A stretch of DNA of 64,000 bases from Gordionus sp. m RMFG-2023 (taxonomy: Eukaryota > Nematomorpha > Gordioida > Chordodea > Parachordodidae): contig NC_088777.1 in assembly GCF_954871325.1 (NCBI RefSeq), forward strand, positions 50,693,366-50,757,365, written 5' to 3'. Below are positions 12,362-22,712 of this stretch, piece by piece. The translations under genes and the position numbers were made by a program. How positions within the stretch are numbered: the stretch's first letter is position 1; each line of letters starts with the position of its first letter. Below the pieces are notes generated by a model that made no database searches, was not told the origin of the DNA, and was given only the letters and a program-made list of their open reading frames with translations.

Positions 12362-14044
12362 TCATTACAGAGAAACCATTACATAGAATGTATTTTACAG
12401 AGTAACACCTTTATAGAGAAAATAAAAATAGAGAATGTATTTTACAGAGAAACTTTTACAGAGAAATCAATTATAGAGAACGTCGTTAGAGAATTTTTTT
12501 ATAGAGAATGATTTTACAGAGAATGTTTTTACAGAGAAGGATTTTATAGAGAATTTTTTATAAAAAATTTTATTTAAAGAATATGATTAATAAAAAATTG
12601 TTAATCTATATAATGTGTGAATTGTGGCCAGTCAATACATGGCCAGACAATACTCATCTGTCTATTATTATTCATCGCCTTTATATATCTATTAAATAAA
12701 ACTTAAGCTCTAATTTTTTGTGTGAATAATGCTAAATGCCTATGGATAATATTTATATAAAATATCAGTAATCTAAATTAGTAACTTTTTCACCAAACAA
12801 AAAAATGTGTAAAGTGATTTTTCTAGAAAGAGGTACTAAAAATAGTTTATTTAAAAATTTTTTTATTGGATTGCTCTATTGAAAAAATGAAGCTTCTAAT
12901 AATTGAAAAACTTTGTATAAAGATAAACAATTTTCTGTGCCGATTGTAATAATTTTCTTACAATAAAAATACCCAATTATTCTCTTATATAAGGTAATTA
13001 TAATATTTAATATTATAATAAAAACTGTAATTTTTTTTCCCCTATGTATGCAGATCCTAAATAATGATTTCACAAATTTACACAAAAATGTTATATACTT
13101 TTTATAAAATAATCATATTCTTTAAATAAAATTTTTTATTAAAAATTCTCTATAAAATCATTCTCTGTAAAATCATTCTCTGTAAAAACATTCTCTGTAA
13201 AATCATTTTCTGTAAATTCATTCTCTATAAAATTATTCTATATAAAAAAATTCTTTATAAACGACATTCTCTATAATTGTTATCTCAAGGGATTCGAACC
13301 AAACCCGAACCTGGAGAAGAAAACCCGGGTTTTTAAAAAAAATCTGAACCCGAACCGAACCTGAACCCCGTTTATAAAATTTTAAAAACCCCTAACCAAA
13401 CCCGGGAATTTTATATGAACCCAAGTTCAACCGGGTTCAGTGTATTGTTTAAGATATTTGTATAATTGTAAATACAAATATTAATAATTTAATTTTCATA
13501 TTTCCAATAAAGTGAAGTGTTAATATATTTTAAATAATTTAATTCATTTACGCCATTTTTAATTTTTTTCTCCGAGATTCCTATTGGAGGGTTAATAAAT
13601 TTTAAACGATTAAATTCATTTACGCCTATTTTTAATTATTCTATATTAATTAGAGGAAAATGAAAGTGAACAAGTCAAAGTAAAAATTATTATATTGGAT
13701 ATTGTTAATTTATAATCTAACTTAAAAATTATTTAAAAAAAAGATGTAGGACAGTTTTTGTAAACTTTTGCATTTTTTTAACTATATTTTGACTATAAAT
13801 AAAATAAAAATATATTTTTTATATCAAATTTATGTCAAGCTTTTTAATTATGATTTAAACATTAATTTTTTTTTTATCAATTCAAAAATTCTTAAACCCG
13901 AGCTGAACCCGGGACAAAACCCGGGTTCAAAAATATTTCCCCGAACCGAACCCACCTCCTTTTTTTTTACCTCGAACGGAACCCGGGCAAAAATTTTGTC
14001 GGGTTCGCATCCCTGGTTTTCTCTGTAATGGTTTCTCTGTAATG
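12362..14044. mobile_element. Foldback-type element with about 0.23-kb inverted arms made of TTTTACAGAGAATG words
   Basis: The ends are perfect inverted repeats over 22 bases (TCATTACAGAGAAACCATTA at 12362 onward; complement ending at 14044). The left arm runs to about 12590 and is answered in inverted orientation by 13100-13286 plus 14016-14044; the interruption is an inserted hAT. Within the arms the words TTTTACAGAGAATG and TTATAGAGAA repeat in tandem, about 11-12 times per arm. The inner end of both arms reads TTTATTTAAAGAATATGATTA. The spacer (12590-13100) has no convincing coding frame. No clear target duplication was found (GTTCCACG left, CCGGATAC right), so the superfamily is open. 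Confidence 0.7.
13287..14015. mobile_element. Small non-autonomous hAT element nested in the foldback element
   Basis: The left end reads AAGGGATTCGAACC and the right end, inverted, CAGGGATGCGAACC. The flanks GTTATCTC (13279-13286) and GTTTTCTC (14016-14023) form an 8-bp duplication with one difference. Arrays of GAACCC/CCCGGG words fill both subterminal regions (13290-13445 and 13895-14005). The interior has no transposase. The ends resemble the hAT at 9,363, so that family or a sister of it probably supplied the transposase. Confidence 0.78.
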
Positions 14045-14880
14045 ACCGGATACCCATTTCCTTAATACGCTATCAATATTTAATTATTAAAATTATTTAG
14101 CTTTTAATGATTTTTTAAATTAAAAAAAGATCGCCCTCGACTCAGCCTAATTTTTAGAAAACCTTACTTTTAAAATGGAAATTTGTTAATTTTTATTATT
14201 TTATGGCATAGGGGACACTGGGGTTAGGTAAACCTCGTGTTGCAAGCCACTTAATCTCATTTTAAAATTAAATACACCAGAGGGTTAGAATTTTATCTTA
14301 ATATAGTTTTTATTAGTTTACATCTATAGACAAAAAATCTTTTGAAACATTTAATTATTAAAAATTTTATTTTAAGATCCTTATTTTTTTATGTCCAAAA
14401 TATTTATTATTAACCAAAATTATGTTTAAATATTTATATTTAATTAGCTTCAATTTATAAGTATTATGTTATTTTGAACATTAAAATTATGCTATACGCA
14501 TCATTATTAATAAATAAAAATGCATTTCAATTTATTATGGCCTTAAAAAATCAATGGTTTAGGAAGCCCCTTGAAGTGGTTCGCCTCACCCCGCTATTGA
14601 GGCTTTTTTCACTTTTACAAAAAATAAAATTTAAAAAAAAATATTATATTCTTAAATTTTTTTACAAAGCACCTTTATATATAGTTTTAGGTATCTAGTC
14701 ATATATTATTTTTTATATTATCTATAAAAAACCAGAAGCTATAGCCAATTTTGTAAAAATCGGTTCGACGAACCCCAGTCCTACTTTGAATTTTTGTGAA
14801 TAAATTAAAAGGAAATGTATTAGAATACAATATTTTTAACATCTAATAATTATATGATAAATGTCATTTTTATATCTTAC
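14045..14880. other. AT-rich interior of the GIN-like element; further integrase exons possible
   Basis: This lies between the last clear micro-exon (14881-14997, which has a good donor at its left edge) and the inserted foldback element. One or more additional minus-strand exons are expected here but I could not define them. A CCCC/GGGG-bearing patch at 14560-14600 is not assigned. Confidence 0.35.
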
Positions 14881-15724
14881 CTATTATTTTATCTTCTTCA
14901 ACTTGAGGCAAAAGAGCATGAAAAGGCTCAATAATGATTAAATCAAAATCCGACTCTTCTGATTCACAAGTAAATAAACTTTTGCTGCCAATAGTATCTA
15001 AAATTTGGACAAATAATTGATGGAAGTGTTGTTATTTTATATCTTACCCATGACGTTATATTCTTTGATTGGACGAGTTGCACTAACATGTTCAATATAT
15101 GCTAAATCTAAACAATATTATTTAAGAAATATAAACTTTGGTAAATTTACCGCTGCTATTACTATTTGAATCTTCTTCTTTAATATATGTATTTAGATTT
15201 TTATATTGTCTAATATCTAACATTTATTTAGAATAAATTTAATGAAATTATAATTATAGCTTACCTAATTCTGTAGGCTCGGTAAGGAGCAGAGAATTGC
15301 CAGGAATGTGATCAATAATAGTTAAATCTAATTAATTTTATTAACAAATATTTGAGTAATTTTTACCATTGCTATCGATCGAGTCCTCCACATCAATCGT
15401 ATGAGCATATTTCTCTTTTATAGCATCTAAAATTTAGACAAATAATTAGTGGAAACATAATGCTTATATCACCAATTTCAATTATCGAAGAAGTACTATC
15501 GGATTCGGAAGATGTATGTCTGGAAACTGATAAGGTGTATCAATCATCCACATATCTTATATTTTTAAAAATTATTTAATTTATGCATTAAAATTTATCT
15601 TTAATACCATTATTTGATGTCGAGGGTTCGTTAGAATCGAAAAAAACTAAATTTAAAAAAAAAATTAAAAATAAATAACATTATTTTTTACTATTGGCCG
15701 CCTTTGTGTTGGAGAATCCTTCAT
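14881..15724 (-). CDS. Integrase gene: run of eight short phase-1 exons encoding an acidic, Ser/Asn-rich linker
   Basis: Predicted exons, in transcript order, are 15692-15724, 15608-15646, 15473-15526, 15367-15426, 15265-15327, 15151-15216, 15048-15101 and 14881-14997: 33, 39, 54, 60, 63, 66, 54 and 117 bp, every one a multiple of three. All flanking introns are GT-AG; seven of the eight are 39-52 bp and one is 81 bp. Each exon starts with two bases of a codon and ends with one (usually G), so every intron is phase 1 and exons can be skipped or duplicated without a frame change. The products are short, rich in Ser, Asn, Asp and Glu (VEDSIDSN, SESDSTSS, EEDSNSNSS, CESEESDFD), several ending Asn-Gly or Ser-Gly across the junction. 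They follow the integrase exon in the same phase. The function of the linker is unknown. Confidence 0.6.
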
Positions 15725-15776
15725 CTTTAGAATATGAAAGAGATAAAAAATAAGTAATCAATATAAAAAACAATAC

Positions 15777-16735
15777 CATTATCAGAACATGATGTTAAAT
15801 CCATTTCATTTGAACTAGAGATTATTTCTTGGTTATCATTACGAGCGTAAAATACCTTGTAAGGTGTGCTTTTAATGATTCTACTATAATTGTTATTTAT
15901 TTTAGAAACAATTTTGGGAAGCTGGTGGGCCCAGTCAGTTTTTTTAGTTTCCAGCATATACGCAGATATGCGCGTTTCTAAGGTAGAATTTGCACTTTCG
16001 ATGAGCCCGTTTGTCTCAGGGTGCCTAGACCTGGAATGAAAAATCATTATGGATGGAAACTCCGTATTTATCATCTCTGTAAATAAGTTATCTAAGAATA
16101 ATAATTAATTAGATATTTATAAATAATAAATTACTCTTAAATTCTCTACCATTATCACTCTGCAAAATTTTTGGAGGCCCAAATTGATAAGATAAGTTTC
16201 TTAAAATATCAACAATTCCTTCCGCTTTTTTTGACGGCAGAGCACTAGCGCATGTAAACTTGCTCAAATGATCTTTAAGGTAGAATATATATTTATAGAT
16301 ACCATCTGGTGTAGATGACATATCAATTAAATCTATTTCCACCCGCCCCCAGACGGAATGGCTTACTAAAGGTTTTCCAACTGGCGCCTTTGGAAGATTT
16401 TTTTTTATAGAGCAGATTGGACAATTTTGGATATATTTTATTACGTTTTTGAGGAATTGAAGCATATACGAATTCTATATTTTTAATTGTTGTGTTGACA
16501 CCGGGATGATTATTGTCATTATGGTGGACTTTTAATATGGATTGAATATTGGATATGATAATAATGGGTTTTTTTTTTTACAAAATAAAGACTCATTTTC
16601 AAAATAAAAATAAGAAAAAACTTTAAATTTTAATTTTGCCGGTATATTTAGAATAGATTTATATTTTGGAGTTTTTAATATCGTTTTAAAAATATTATAA
16701 TCATTATCAGTTTTAGGTAAAAAAATTTTAGGCAT
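15777..16735 (-). CDS. GIN/KRBA2-like integrase: H2C2 zinc finger and DDE catalytic core
   Basis: From the start Met at 16735 the minus strand encodes an N-terminal segment, then an H2C2 integrase zinc finger (HHNDNNHPG near 16500-16520, then CPICS near 16420), then the retroviral-type core. That core has VEIDLIDM (first Asp, about 16340), LQSDNGREF (second Asp, about 16155) and NGLIESANSTLE (Glu, about 15990-16005), followed by DWAHQLPKIV and TPYKVFYA. The wording of these blocks (DLIDM...PDG, SDNGREF, TPY-x-V) is that of KRBA2/GIN-type integrases and not of the Gypsy element at 45-49 kb. No RT, RNase H or protease lies upstream. The piece ends at a donor in phase 1 at 15777. The frame is not continuous from end to end, so it is either spliced, decayed, or both. 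Treated here as an old transposon gene. Confidence 0.65.
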
Positions 16736-17287
16736 TAAAAAAAATTTTAAACTAAAATTATATATAATTATTTTATTTTTAAAAAAATTAAAATAAATTT
16801 GAAAATGTAAAAAATAAAAGAAAATAAAATATTTCGAAATATATAAAATAAAAGTTATTTAATTATAAATCAATCAAATTTTTCAAAATTTTGGAAATTT
16901 TTCTTTAGTATTAACTTGTTAAGGCCAAAATTTATATTTATACAATTTCATGAAAATAATATATCAAAAAAAAAGACATATAATATATAATTTTTTAGCT
17001 AACTATGAATATGTTTTTTTTATAAAAAAAGGGGGGGGGGGAGTTTAAAATTCTTTCCTTTTTTATATCTTTTCAATTTTATAATTAATCTTTTAAAAAT
17101 GTTTAAGAGTGAGAAAGTACAGATTTAAACGGCCTATTTTTAGTCAAACTTTAGAGTTAACATTTTAAAGCGAAAATAATCAATAATACGTAGAGTTGTT
17201 AACATTTTTCTTTCATTTTCCTTCAATTTTAACTATAATCTATGTCTTCTGGTGGTTTAATAAATCATGAGAGGGTGGGATAATAAT
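16736..17287. promoter_or_regulatory. Presumed 5' flank of the integrase gene, AT-rich with a 10-base G run
   Basis: This lies between the integrase start and the right inverted repeat, where the promoter should be. A run of G sits at about 17031-17041. No motif can be assigned. Confidence 0.3.
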
Positions 17288-17661
17288 AAACGAGTCAATT
17301 TTATTCATTAAATTGAAATATTGTATTAAAATGTATACAGATGATTATTAAATTCATAAGAAATTCTCAAATATTAAAATAAAAAATTTTAGGAAAGTAA
17401 TGAAAGAAAGAAAAGAAAGATCACTTAAAGTAACAAGAAAGAAAGAAAAGAAAGATTTTATTAAATTCTTAAGAAATTCTCCAAATATTAAAATTTTTAT
17501 ATAAAGCTAAAATATTTAATAAAAAAAAATATTCCGAATCCCCATGGGGATGATTCGGAATATTTAAATATTTTTTTTTAATTTAAAAAAAGGATTCCAA
17601 AAAAAACGAATCCCCACGTTGGGATTCCGAATCCCACATGATTCCATATCTCAATACGACA
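17288..17661 (-). repeat. Right terminal inverted repeat of the proposed GIN/Ginger-like element
   Basis: This is the inverted counterpart of 8791-9300, without the 147-bp insertion. It holds an extra palindromic piece around 17530-17560 (ATTCCGAATCCCC and its complement) that the left copy lacks. Confidence 0.75.
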
Positions 17662-18269
17662 TATTTATAACATTTATACCATGAATAAGCTCGGGTCGAA
17701 TCTTGAGTTGGGTCAAAATAAACTACCATAACTTTGGGCCGAAGTTCATATAAATCTATCCAAACTTTGAGTGGAAAAAAAACGAGCCAGATTTTGGATC
17801 GAAGTCTTTTTACGGCTTCGACACGATCGACTTTAACAGCCGATGTTCCTAAAGAAATTTTTCGTCAAATTCTCATTTAATAAAGTAGAGTAAATTATTG
17901 GTTAGAAAATATAATCTGATGAATCTACAGTTTAATTGGTTAAATTTTGAGCTCGATTCATAACTTCTTTGTTGATGTTGTTGAGAAATTAAATTCTAGG
18001 TATGAGAAACCTTATTAAAAATTTACTTGTAATCATGGAATTTAAGTAATTCCCTTAAGATGCCTACTGTTGGGGAAAGAGGTTAGAGAGTTTCAATGAA
18101 GTGGGAACTGATAATTTATAGTTTAAATTGCTTATGTGTATTAAAAATAATTAGTAAAAGAATATAATATATTTATTTATAGTCTTCGATGTGATTGGTA
18201 CGTTTACTGTTATTATTATAACTAAATTATATCATAAGTTAATAAATTTTTGGTAAAATTTGAAGAATT
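17662..18269. other. Flank between the GIN-like element and the LINE; GGGTCGAA/GGGCCGAA words
   Basis: 17690-17850 contains several GGGTCGAAT, GGGCCGAAG and GGATCGAAG words, like the subterminal arrays of the hAT elements in this window, but a matching opposite end was not found. The rest is AT-rich without genes. Confidence 0.3.
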
Positions 18270-20961
18270 TTTTTTTTTTATGTACTACAATATTTTTATT
18301 CAATATATAGTTTTCTCACATCAAAAATAAAATAAAATAAAAATATTATATAAAAACCGTGGTGGGACTACAAGTTCCCAAAAAACATGCGTAATTATAT
18401 TTTAAAATTATGATTTGTAGGTTTTGTTTTAAGAAATAAAATTCTTTAGGTTCTGATGTAAGGGCTCTTATCTTATCTCCTATATTTTTTAAAAACTTTA
18501 AAGTTCCACTTGGCATATGTCCAAGGGAAGAGATAACAATCGGTGTAAAAATATAATTTGTGAATTTAGAATATTTCATTGTTTTTTTTTCTCGGCTATA
18601 TCAACCGGATTAGAATTTAAATTTTTTGGGAAAGAAGATACGCATGTGAAGTCCCAAATTAAGGATATCCCTAAAGATCAAGGCACGGAAGTTAAGCCAT
18701 CAGGTCTTAAGCCATCATCTAACGATAAATTTGTAGGCTCCGGGATGTTTGGTATTCGGGCCCTGGTAAGAGAACGGCTAATAGCTAAATTAATTGCTGC
18801 ATGCCTTGCATGCCTGCCTTGCATGCCTGCCTTCACTATATATACAATTTAGACCATGTCTCCCTTTGGAGTCAACTAATGTTTTACATTTAATGCATGT
18901 ATGTGGTTGAACAATGTTACATCCAAGTCGATGGCCTATGGCAACTCTTAATTGTTCATCTGATAAGAGGTTACCTAGGTTACGACTTGGTAATGCTTCC
19001 AACCATTCATAGCCACTAGTACAGTCAGCATTCTGTAATAGTTGAATATACTCCAAAGGGGGGTTTGATGAGATTATTTTAAAAAATTTTTTAATTAAAG
19101 GTTCGAAAAGAGATTGGTGTGTTAAGATCGTGGGTAAGACAGCTTCAGGTGGAGCTAAAGATACCCAGGCTGTCAAGGCTGAGTTTAAAAGGTTATCTTT
19201 AGGAGAGATAAAAGAAGATATCATGGCGTTATTCATCAAACGCGATGCCAAAAATGAGGAAAGAGATAGAAGGTTTAAAGGATATAAATCTAAACCACCC
19301 ATTTTCGAGGGTAATTGTGAGAAACCCCAATTAAAATCTTCCAATTTAATATTTAAAATATTTTCTAATAAGCTTCTAAAAAATTCATGAACACGATTAA
19401 TAATTTCATTATTTAAAAAAAAGGAAGAAGATCTAAAAATATGTACAATCTTTGGTAAAAATAAATATTTTTTTAAAAGAAAAAAGCTCTGGTGTGAAGG
19501 AATTTCGTTTAAAATAGTTTCAAGACCTGATAAGCCTTCGAAAAATTTTTCCACTAACACCTCACAGTTGGAAAAACTGCTTAAAGGTGAACCTAGAAGA
19601 TTAATTTCACTTTTTTTGATGATTTTAAACCCTTGGACTTTGAGAGTATTTGAATTTAAAAAGCATATTTCCGATTTAGCTTTATTTAGAGTAAGGCCTA
19701 TGTTTAGAGAATTCTTCTCTATATAATCTATCGCTGCAAGAATATTTTTAGAAGGTCCGCAAATGGTACCATCATCTAGATACCATATGTTTAAATCTAA
19801 ATTAAAAGAGGATTTTAGACAATGAACTAGGTTATGTATACCTAAACTAAAGATCAGAGGGCCCAAAGGGTCTCCTTGTTGAATACCTTCGTCAGAAGGA
19901 ATTGTATATTCCCCGAATTTGAGAGGGGTTCTACAGCCATAAGACTGTTCAATAAATCTTGCATAAACTGGGAATTTTTCATAAAAAATGTTCAAAAATG
20001 TTTTTCTGGATAAAGAATTAAAAGCATTTTTAAAATCAAGCTTACAGACTACGGCGTCTGGAGGAGGATCTTCGATATATATGCGAAGAGAGTGAGCGGC
20101 CATTTCGCATCCCCCTTTGGTACCAAAGCCTATTTGATATGTTTGGAACATTTTTGAAGCATCAGGTTTGATGCGCTCAACGATTATCTTAGCTAAAAGT
20201 CTCCTAAAAAAAGACCCTATTGCAATTGGCCGAACTCCACCATCAGGCTTAGAAAAAGCAATTAATCTTGCGCCAAAAATAATTTGGTGAATTTGACTAG
20301 GTAAATCATTGTTCAATATATTTTCACTAAGTATTATCATTGAATTTACATATGAATCTTGATAAGGATTTTTAGGGTTAATTAAAAATTGGAAATAAGA
20401 GGGGCGAAAACCGTCAATTCCCCCTGCAGAGTTTTTATTAAAAGATAAAACTGTTTTAATTAATTCTTCCTTACCTATTTCGATTTAATTAGATTTTATA
20501 GGGATGGGAAGATCTTCAGGAAAAGCCTGAGGGTGCAATTCTTTTAATAAAGTAAAAGTATATTCATCAAATGGAGCCAATTTATCATTAGATGAAGCTA
20601 ATTTAAGAGCTCCACATACGTCCCCTTGGTCTATTTTTTTTGATATAATTTTACATTTATGGGCAAAATCAGATGTAGCCCTTACATCAGGAACGTAATT
20701 TTCCATTTCTAAATCATAAAAATGGTCTATTTTATATTTTATACTTTCATGCAAAATAGTTTTTTTATTTTTATCTGTAGGTTTAATTAAGACTTTAAAA
20801 GGAAAGGTTAAAAGATTCTCCCAAACTTTAAGGGAATTTAAATTTGAATTAACTTCCATAATAAGTGTTGTTAAAAAATTAGAAATTAAAGACCTTGATT
20901 TAAGGGGTAGGTGGATTAAGGTTGGTAGGATTTGTAATTTTAATATGATTAATATTTTCAT
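18270..20961 (-). mobile_element. LINE with RT and restriction-like endonuclease, copy 1
   Basis: This is a minus-strand non-LTR retrotransposon fragment. An 11-base A tail (T run on the plus strand at 18270-18280) marks its 3' end. Coding runs from about 20961 to 18346. The 5' end is uncertain: an in-frame TAA lies ten codons upstream of the Met at 20961, so this copy is either 5'-truncated or begins there. The target duplication was not resolved. Parts of the same family occur at 24.1-25.6 kb and, weakly, near 22.5 and 26.3 kb. Confidence 0.8.
18346..20961 (-). pseudogene. LINE ORF: reverse transcriptase, CCHC motif and PD-D restriction-like endonuclease (few lesions)
   Basis: The N-terminal part (20961-20485) ends with a helical region reading KKIDQGDVCGALKLASSND, a block typical of this LINE group just before the RT. 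It is separated from the RT only by a single in-frame TAA (20485-20487), and the same frame reads on to SAGGIDGFRP. RT motifs in order are FSKPDGGVRPIAIG, DFKNAFNSL (Asp), QQGDPLGP, WYLDDG (catalytic Asp pair), GLTLNKAKSE. The C-terminus carries CIKC...RHGLNC (CCHC). In the next frame come EP, then RPDG (18696-18707) and WD (18651-18656), then KYSKFTNYIFTPIVISSLG. A CCHC motif followed by RPD...WD...KY is the layout of the restriction-like endonuclease of R2-type LINEs. Lesions: the TAA; a frameshift in GCATGCCT repeats near 18790-18825; TGA replacing an expected Trp (18678-18680); a frameshift near 18580. Confidence 0.8.
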
Positions 20962-22500
20962 ATCAAAAAATTGAAAATTTAGATATAATTAATTATAATA
21001 AGGAATTTATTTTATTGGTAAATTAGTTTAAATAATTTAATCAAATTAATGGAGGAAAGATATATATTTATTGACAAATCAAATACCGAGAAAAAAAAAT
21101 ATATAAATCTCTTAAAAATTTTGAAAATATTTAATGAAAATTTTATATTCTAGACAAATTTGATCCTATTAAGAAGGGTATGTATATATATATTAGTGAA
21201 TTTTGCAGAATAAGATTTTTTTATTATTATAATATATTTTATTGAAATATTAATAAATTCGTGAATACATTGAACAATTTTGTGCCTAAATTTATAAAAT
21301 TTAATTTAATATCATTGCTAATAAAAATAATAGGAGCTTGAATATAGTTTATTTTTATCTTCTTAATTACAGAAAATATTTTAATAATATTTTAGAATAG
21401 ACCACTTGCATTTTTTTATTAATTAATTTGGCAATTACAAAAAAGTATTATAATTTTCAAAAACAATAAATTCATTTTCATGATAATTAGAGTTAGTCAA
21501 TAATAAATGTTTCATAATCCTTTTTAATATTTAGAAGATTCTGAAGAAATAAGTAAAAATAAAAAATTAATTTTTCCAAAATCTTCATTAATATTTTTTA
21601 AATATTTACTTATGAAAGAATTAAATTTTCAAAAAAAATCATTGATTATTATGAAACAATGTGATAATATCTATGTTTGAGAGATTGTAATCCCAATTTT
21701 CTGTTTTTTTTACTAGCCAAATTAGTTAAGCTCAGTGGCATCTTAAGCCTGTAAAAACTTGAGGGATATTATTTAATAATTTCTATAATTACAAAAAATG
21801 TTAATTCCATCTAAAATATTTCAAAATAAATAAGATTTTTAATCTATGGCGATTATATTCTTAATAAACTTTCATTCAGCCCGAATTGTTTCTGTGCCCT
21901 TGAACTTCGAGGGTATTCATGAGAATATTGATTGATAAATATATAATCATTTTACTAAGCTTTTAAGGATGATATCAGATATTTTTGTAAATCCAGAAAT
22001 GTTACTCCCAAAATTTTTTCAAGAAGAAGTAGATCATGAGAATTCGAAAATAATTTATATTGTAATTTAAAATCTGTGGAATATGGGTTTTAACCTAAGC
22101 TCAAACATTAAAGCACAATTTTATTGTCCCTAACAATAACACTCCATGACCACCTTATATTTATTAAAAAAAGGTTCCATCGCCTTCCTAGATTATCCTT
22201 TTCGAAAATGATATCTAGCAGATAAACTAAAATTTACCATTAGCCTTTAAACTGTAAAATTGTTTTGTCTTATACTTGAAAAACACTCAAATCAGTGTTA
22301 TTAACTAAATTAGGTTTTATCTTTATTTTAAATTCATCTGCAGCAATTATAGTGATACCAATATGCTAGTTAATTTTTTTTTAGAATTATTCTTTGTATC
22401 ATTTAAGAATATCTTATGTTTTTAAAATTTATTAGAACCAGTAACTATAAAATATTGACAATTTTTAATACACAAATTCAAATATAAAATAATATTTACA
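20962..22500. other. AT-rich intergenic stretch, nothing recognised
   Basis: No protein-like frame or bounded repeat was seen. It includes whatever remains of the 5' region of the LINE copy at 18.3-20.96 kb, which I could not delimit. Confidence 0.4.
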
Positions 22501-22520
22501 AATTCGTAAGTGCTTTCTGA

Positions 22521-22712
22521 TCAATCAAAAACCCAATTTGAGTCATAAATCCAAGAGAGAGATAATAAGATATATTTTATAATATTCTTCGACTGATAAT
22601 ATATTAATATTGGAAGAATGGGATTTCCTTGTTGCGTAGACAGATATAAAATATATAGAGCTCTGCATTTACTCAAAAATAATATATAATTTAAAAAATT
22701 TGTCATCGACAT
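22521..22712 (-). pseudogene. Possible scrap of the same LINE reverse transcriptase
   Basis: The minus-strand frame contains STQQGNPILPILI, comparable to QQGDPLGPLIFS of the copy at 18.3-20.96 kb, with a similar spacing to a following Trp-Ile-Tyr-Asp. The match is short and weak. Chance translation is possible. Confidence 0.3.

Larger units (their letters stand above)
8791..17661 (-). mobile_element. Proposed GIN/Ginger-like DNA transposon, 8.87 kb, with long terminal inverted repeats
   Basis: The two ends are inverted copies. The left begins TGTCGTATTG at 8791 and the right ends CAATACGACA at 17661; the first 55 bases differ at about three positions. Similarity continues inward for about 0.37 kb (right 17288-17661; left 8791-9300, the left copy holding a 147-bp insertion). 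Termini TGT...ACA and an integrase gene inside, reading leftward from about 0.55 kb inside the right end, fit GIN/Ginger elements, which use a Gypsy-type integrase as a cut-and-paste transposase. Target duplication is unclear because both flanks are TA-rich (TATA left, TATT right). The element has been hit by a hAT and by a foldback element. The alternative is two separate short elements in inverted order that happen to bracket the gene. Confidence 0.5.

Noticed and set aside
13768-14057. Overlapping frames on both strands with Pro/Gly/Asn-rich translation
   Set aside because: They read through the GAACCC-type subterminal array of a small hAT; no coding is needed to explain them.
8791-17661. 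Polinton/Maverick identity for the inverted-repeat element with an integrase
   Set aside because: Ends are TGT...ACA and not AGT-type, and no DNA polymerase B, packaging ATPase or capsid-like coding was found in 8.9 kb.
18517-18852. Plus-strand frame of 111 codons opposite the LINE endonuclease region
   Set aside because: It is the antisense shadow of the minus-strand RLE-type coding, whose motifs (RPDG, WD) explain the openness.
19130-19390. Plus-strand frame of 86 codons with a charged, plausible-looking protein
   Set aside because: It lies entirely opposite the LINE reverse transcriptase frame and has no motif of its own.
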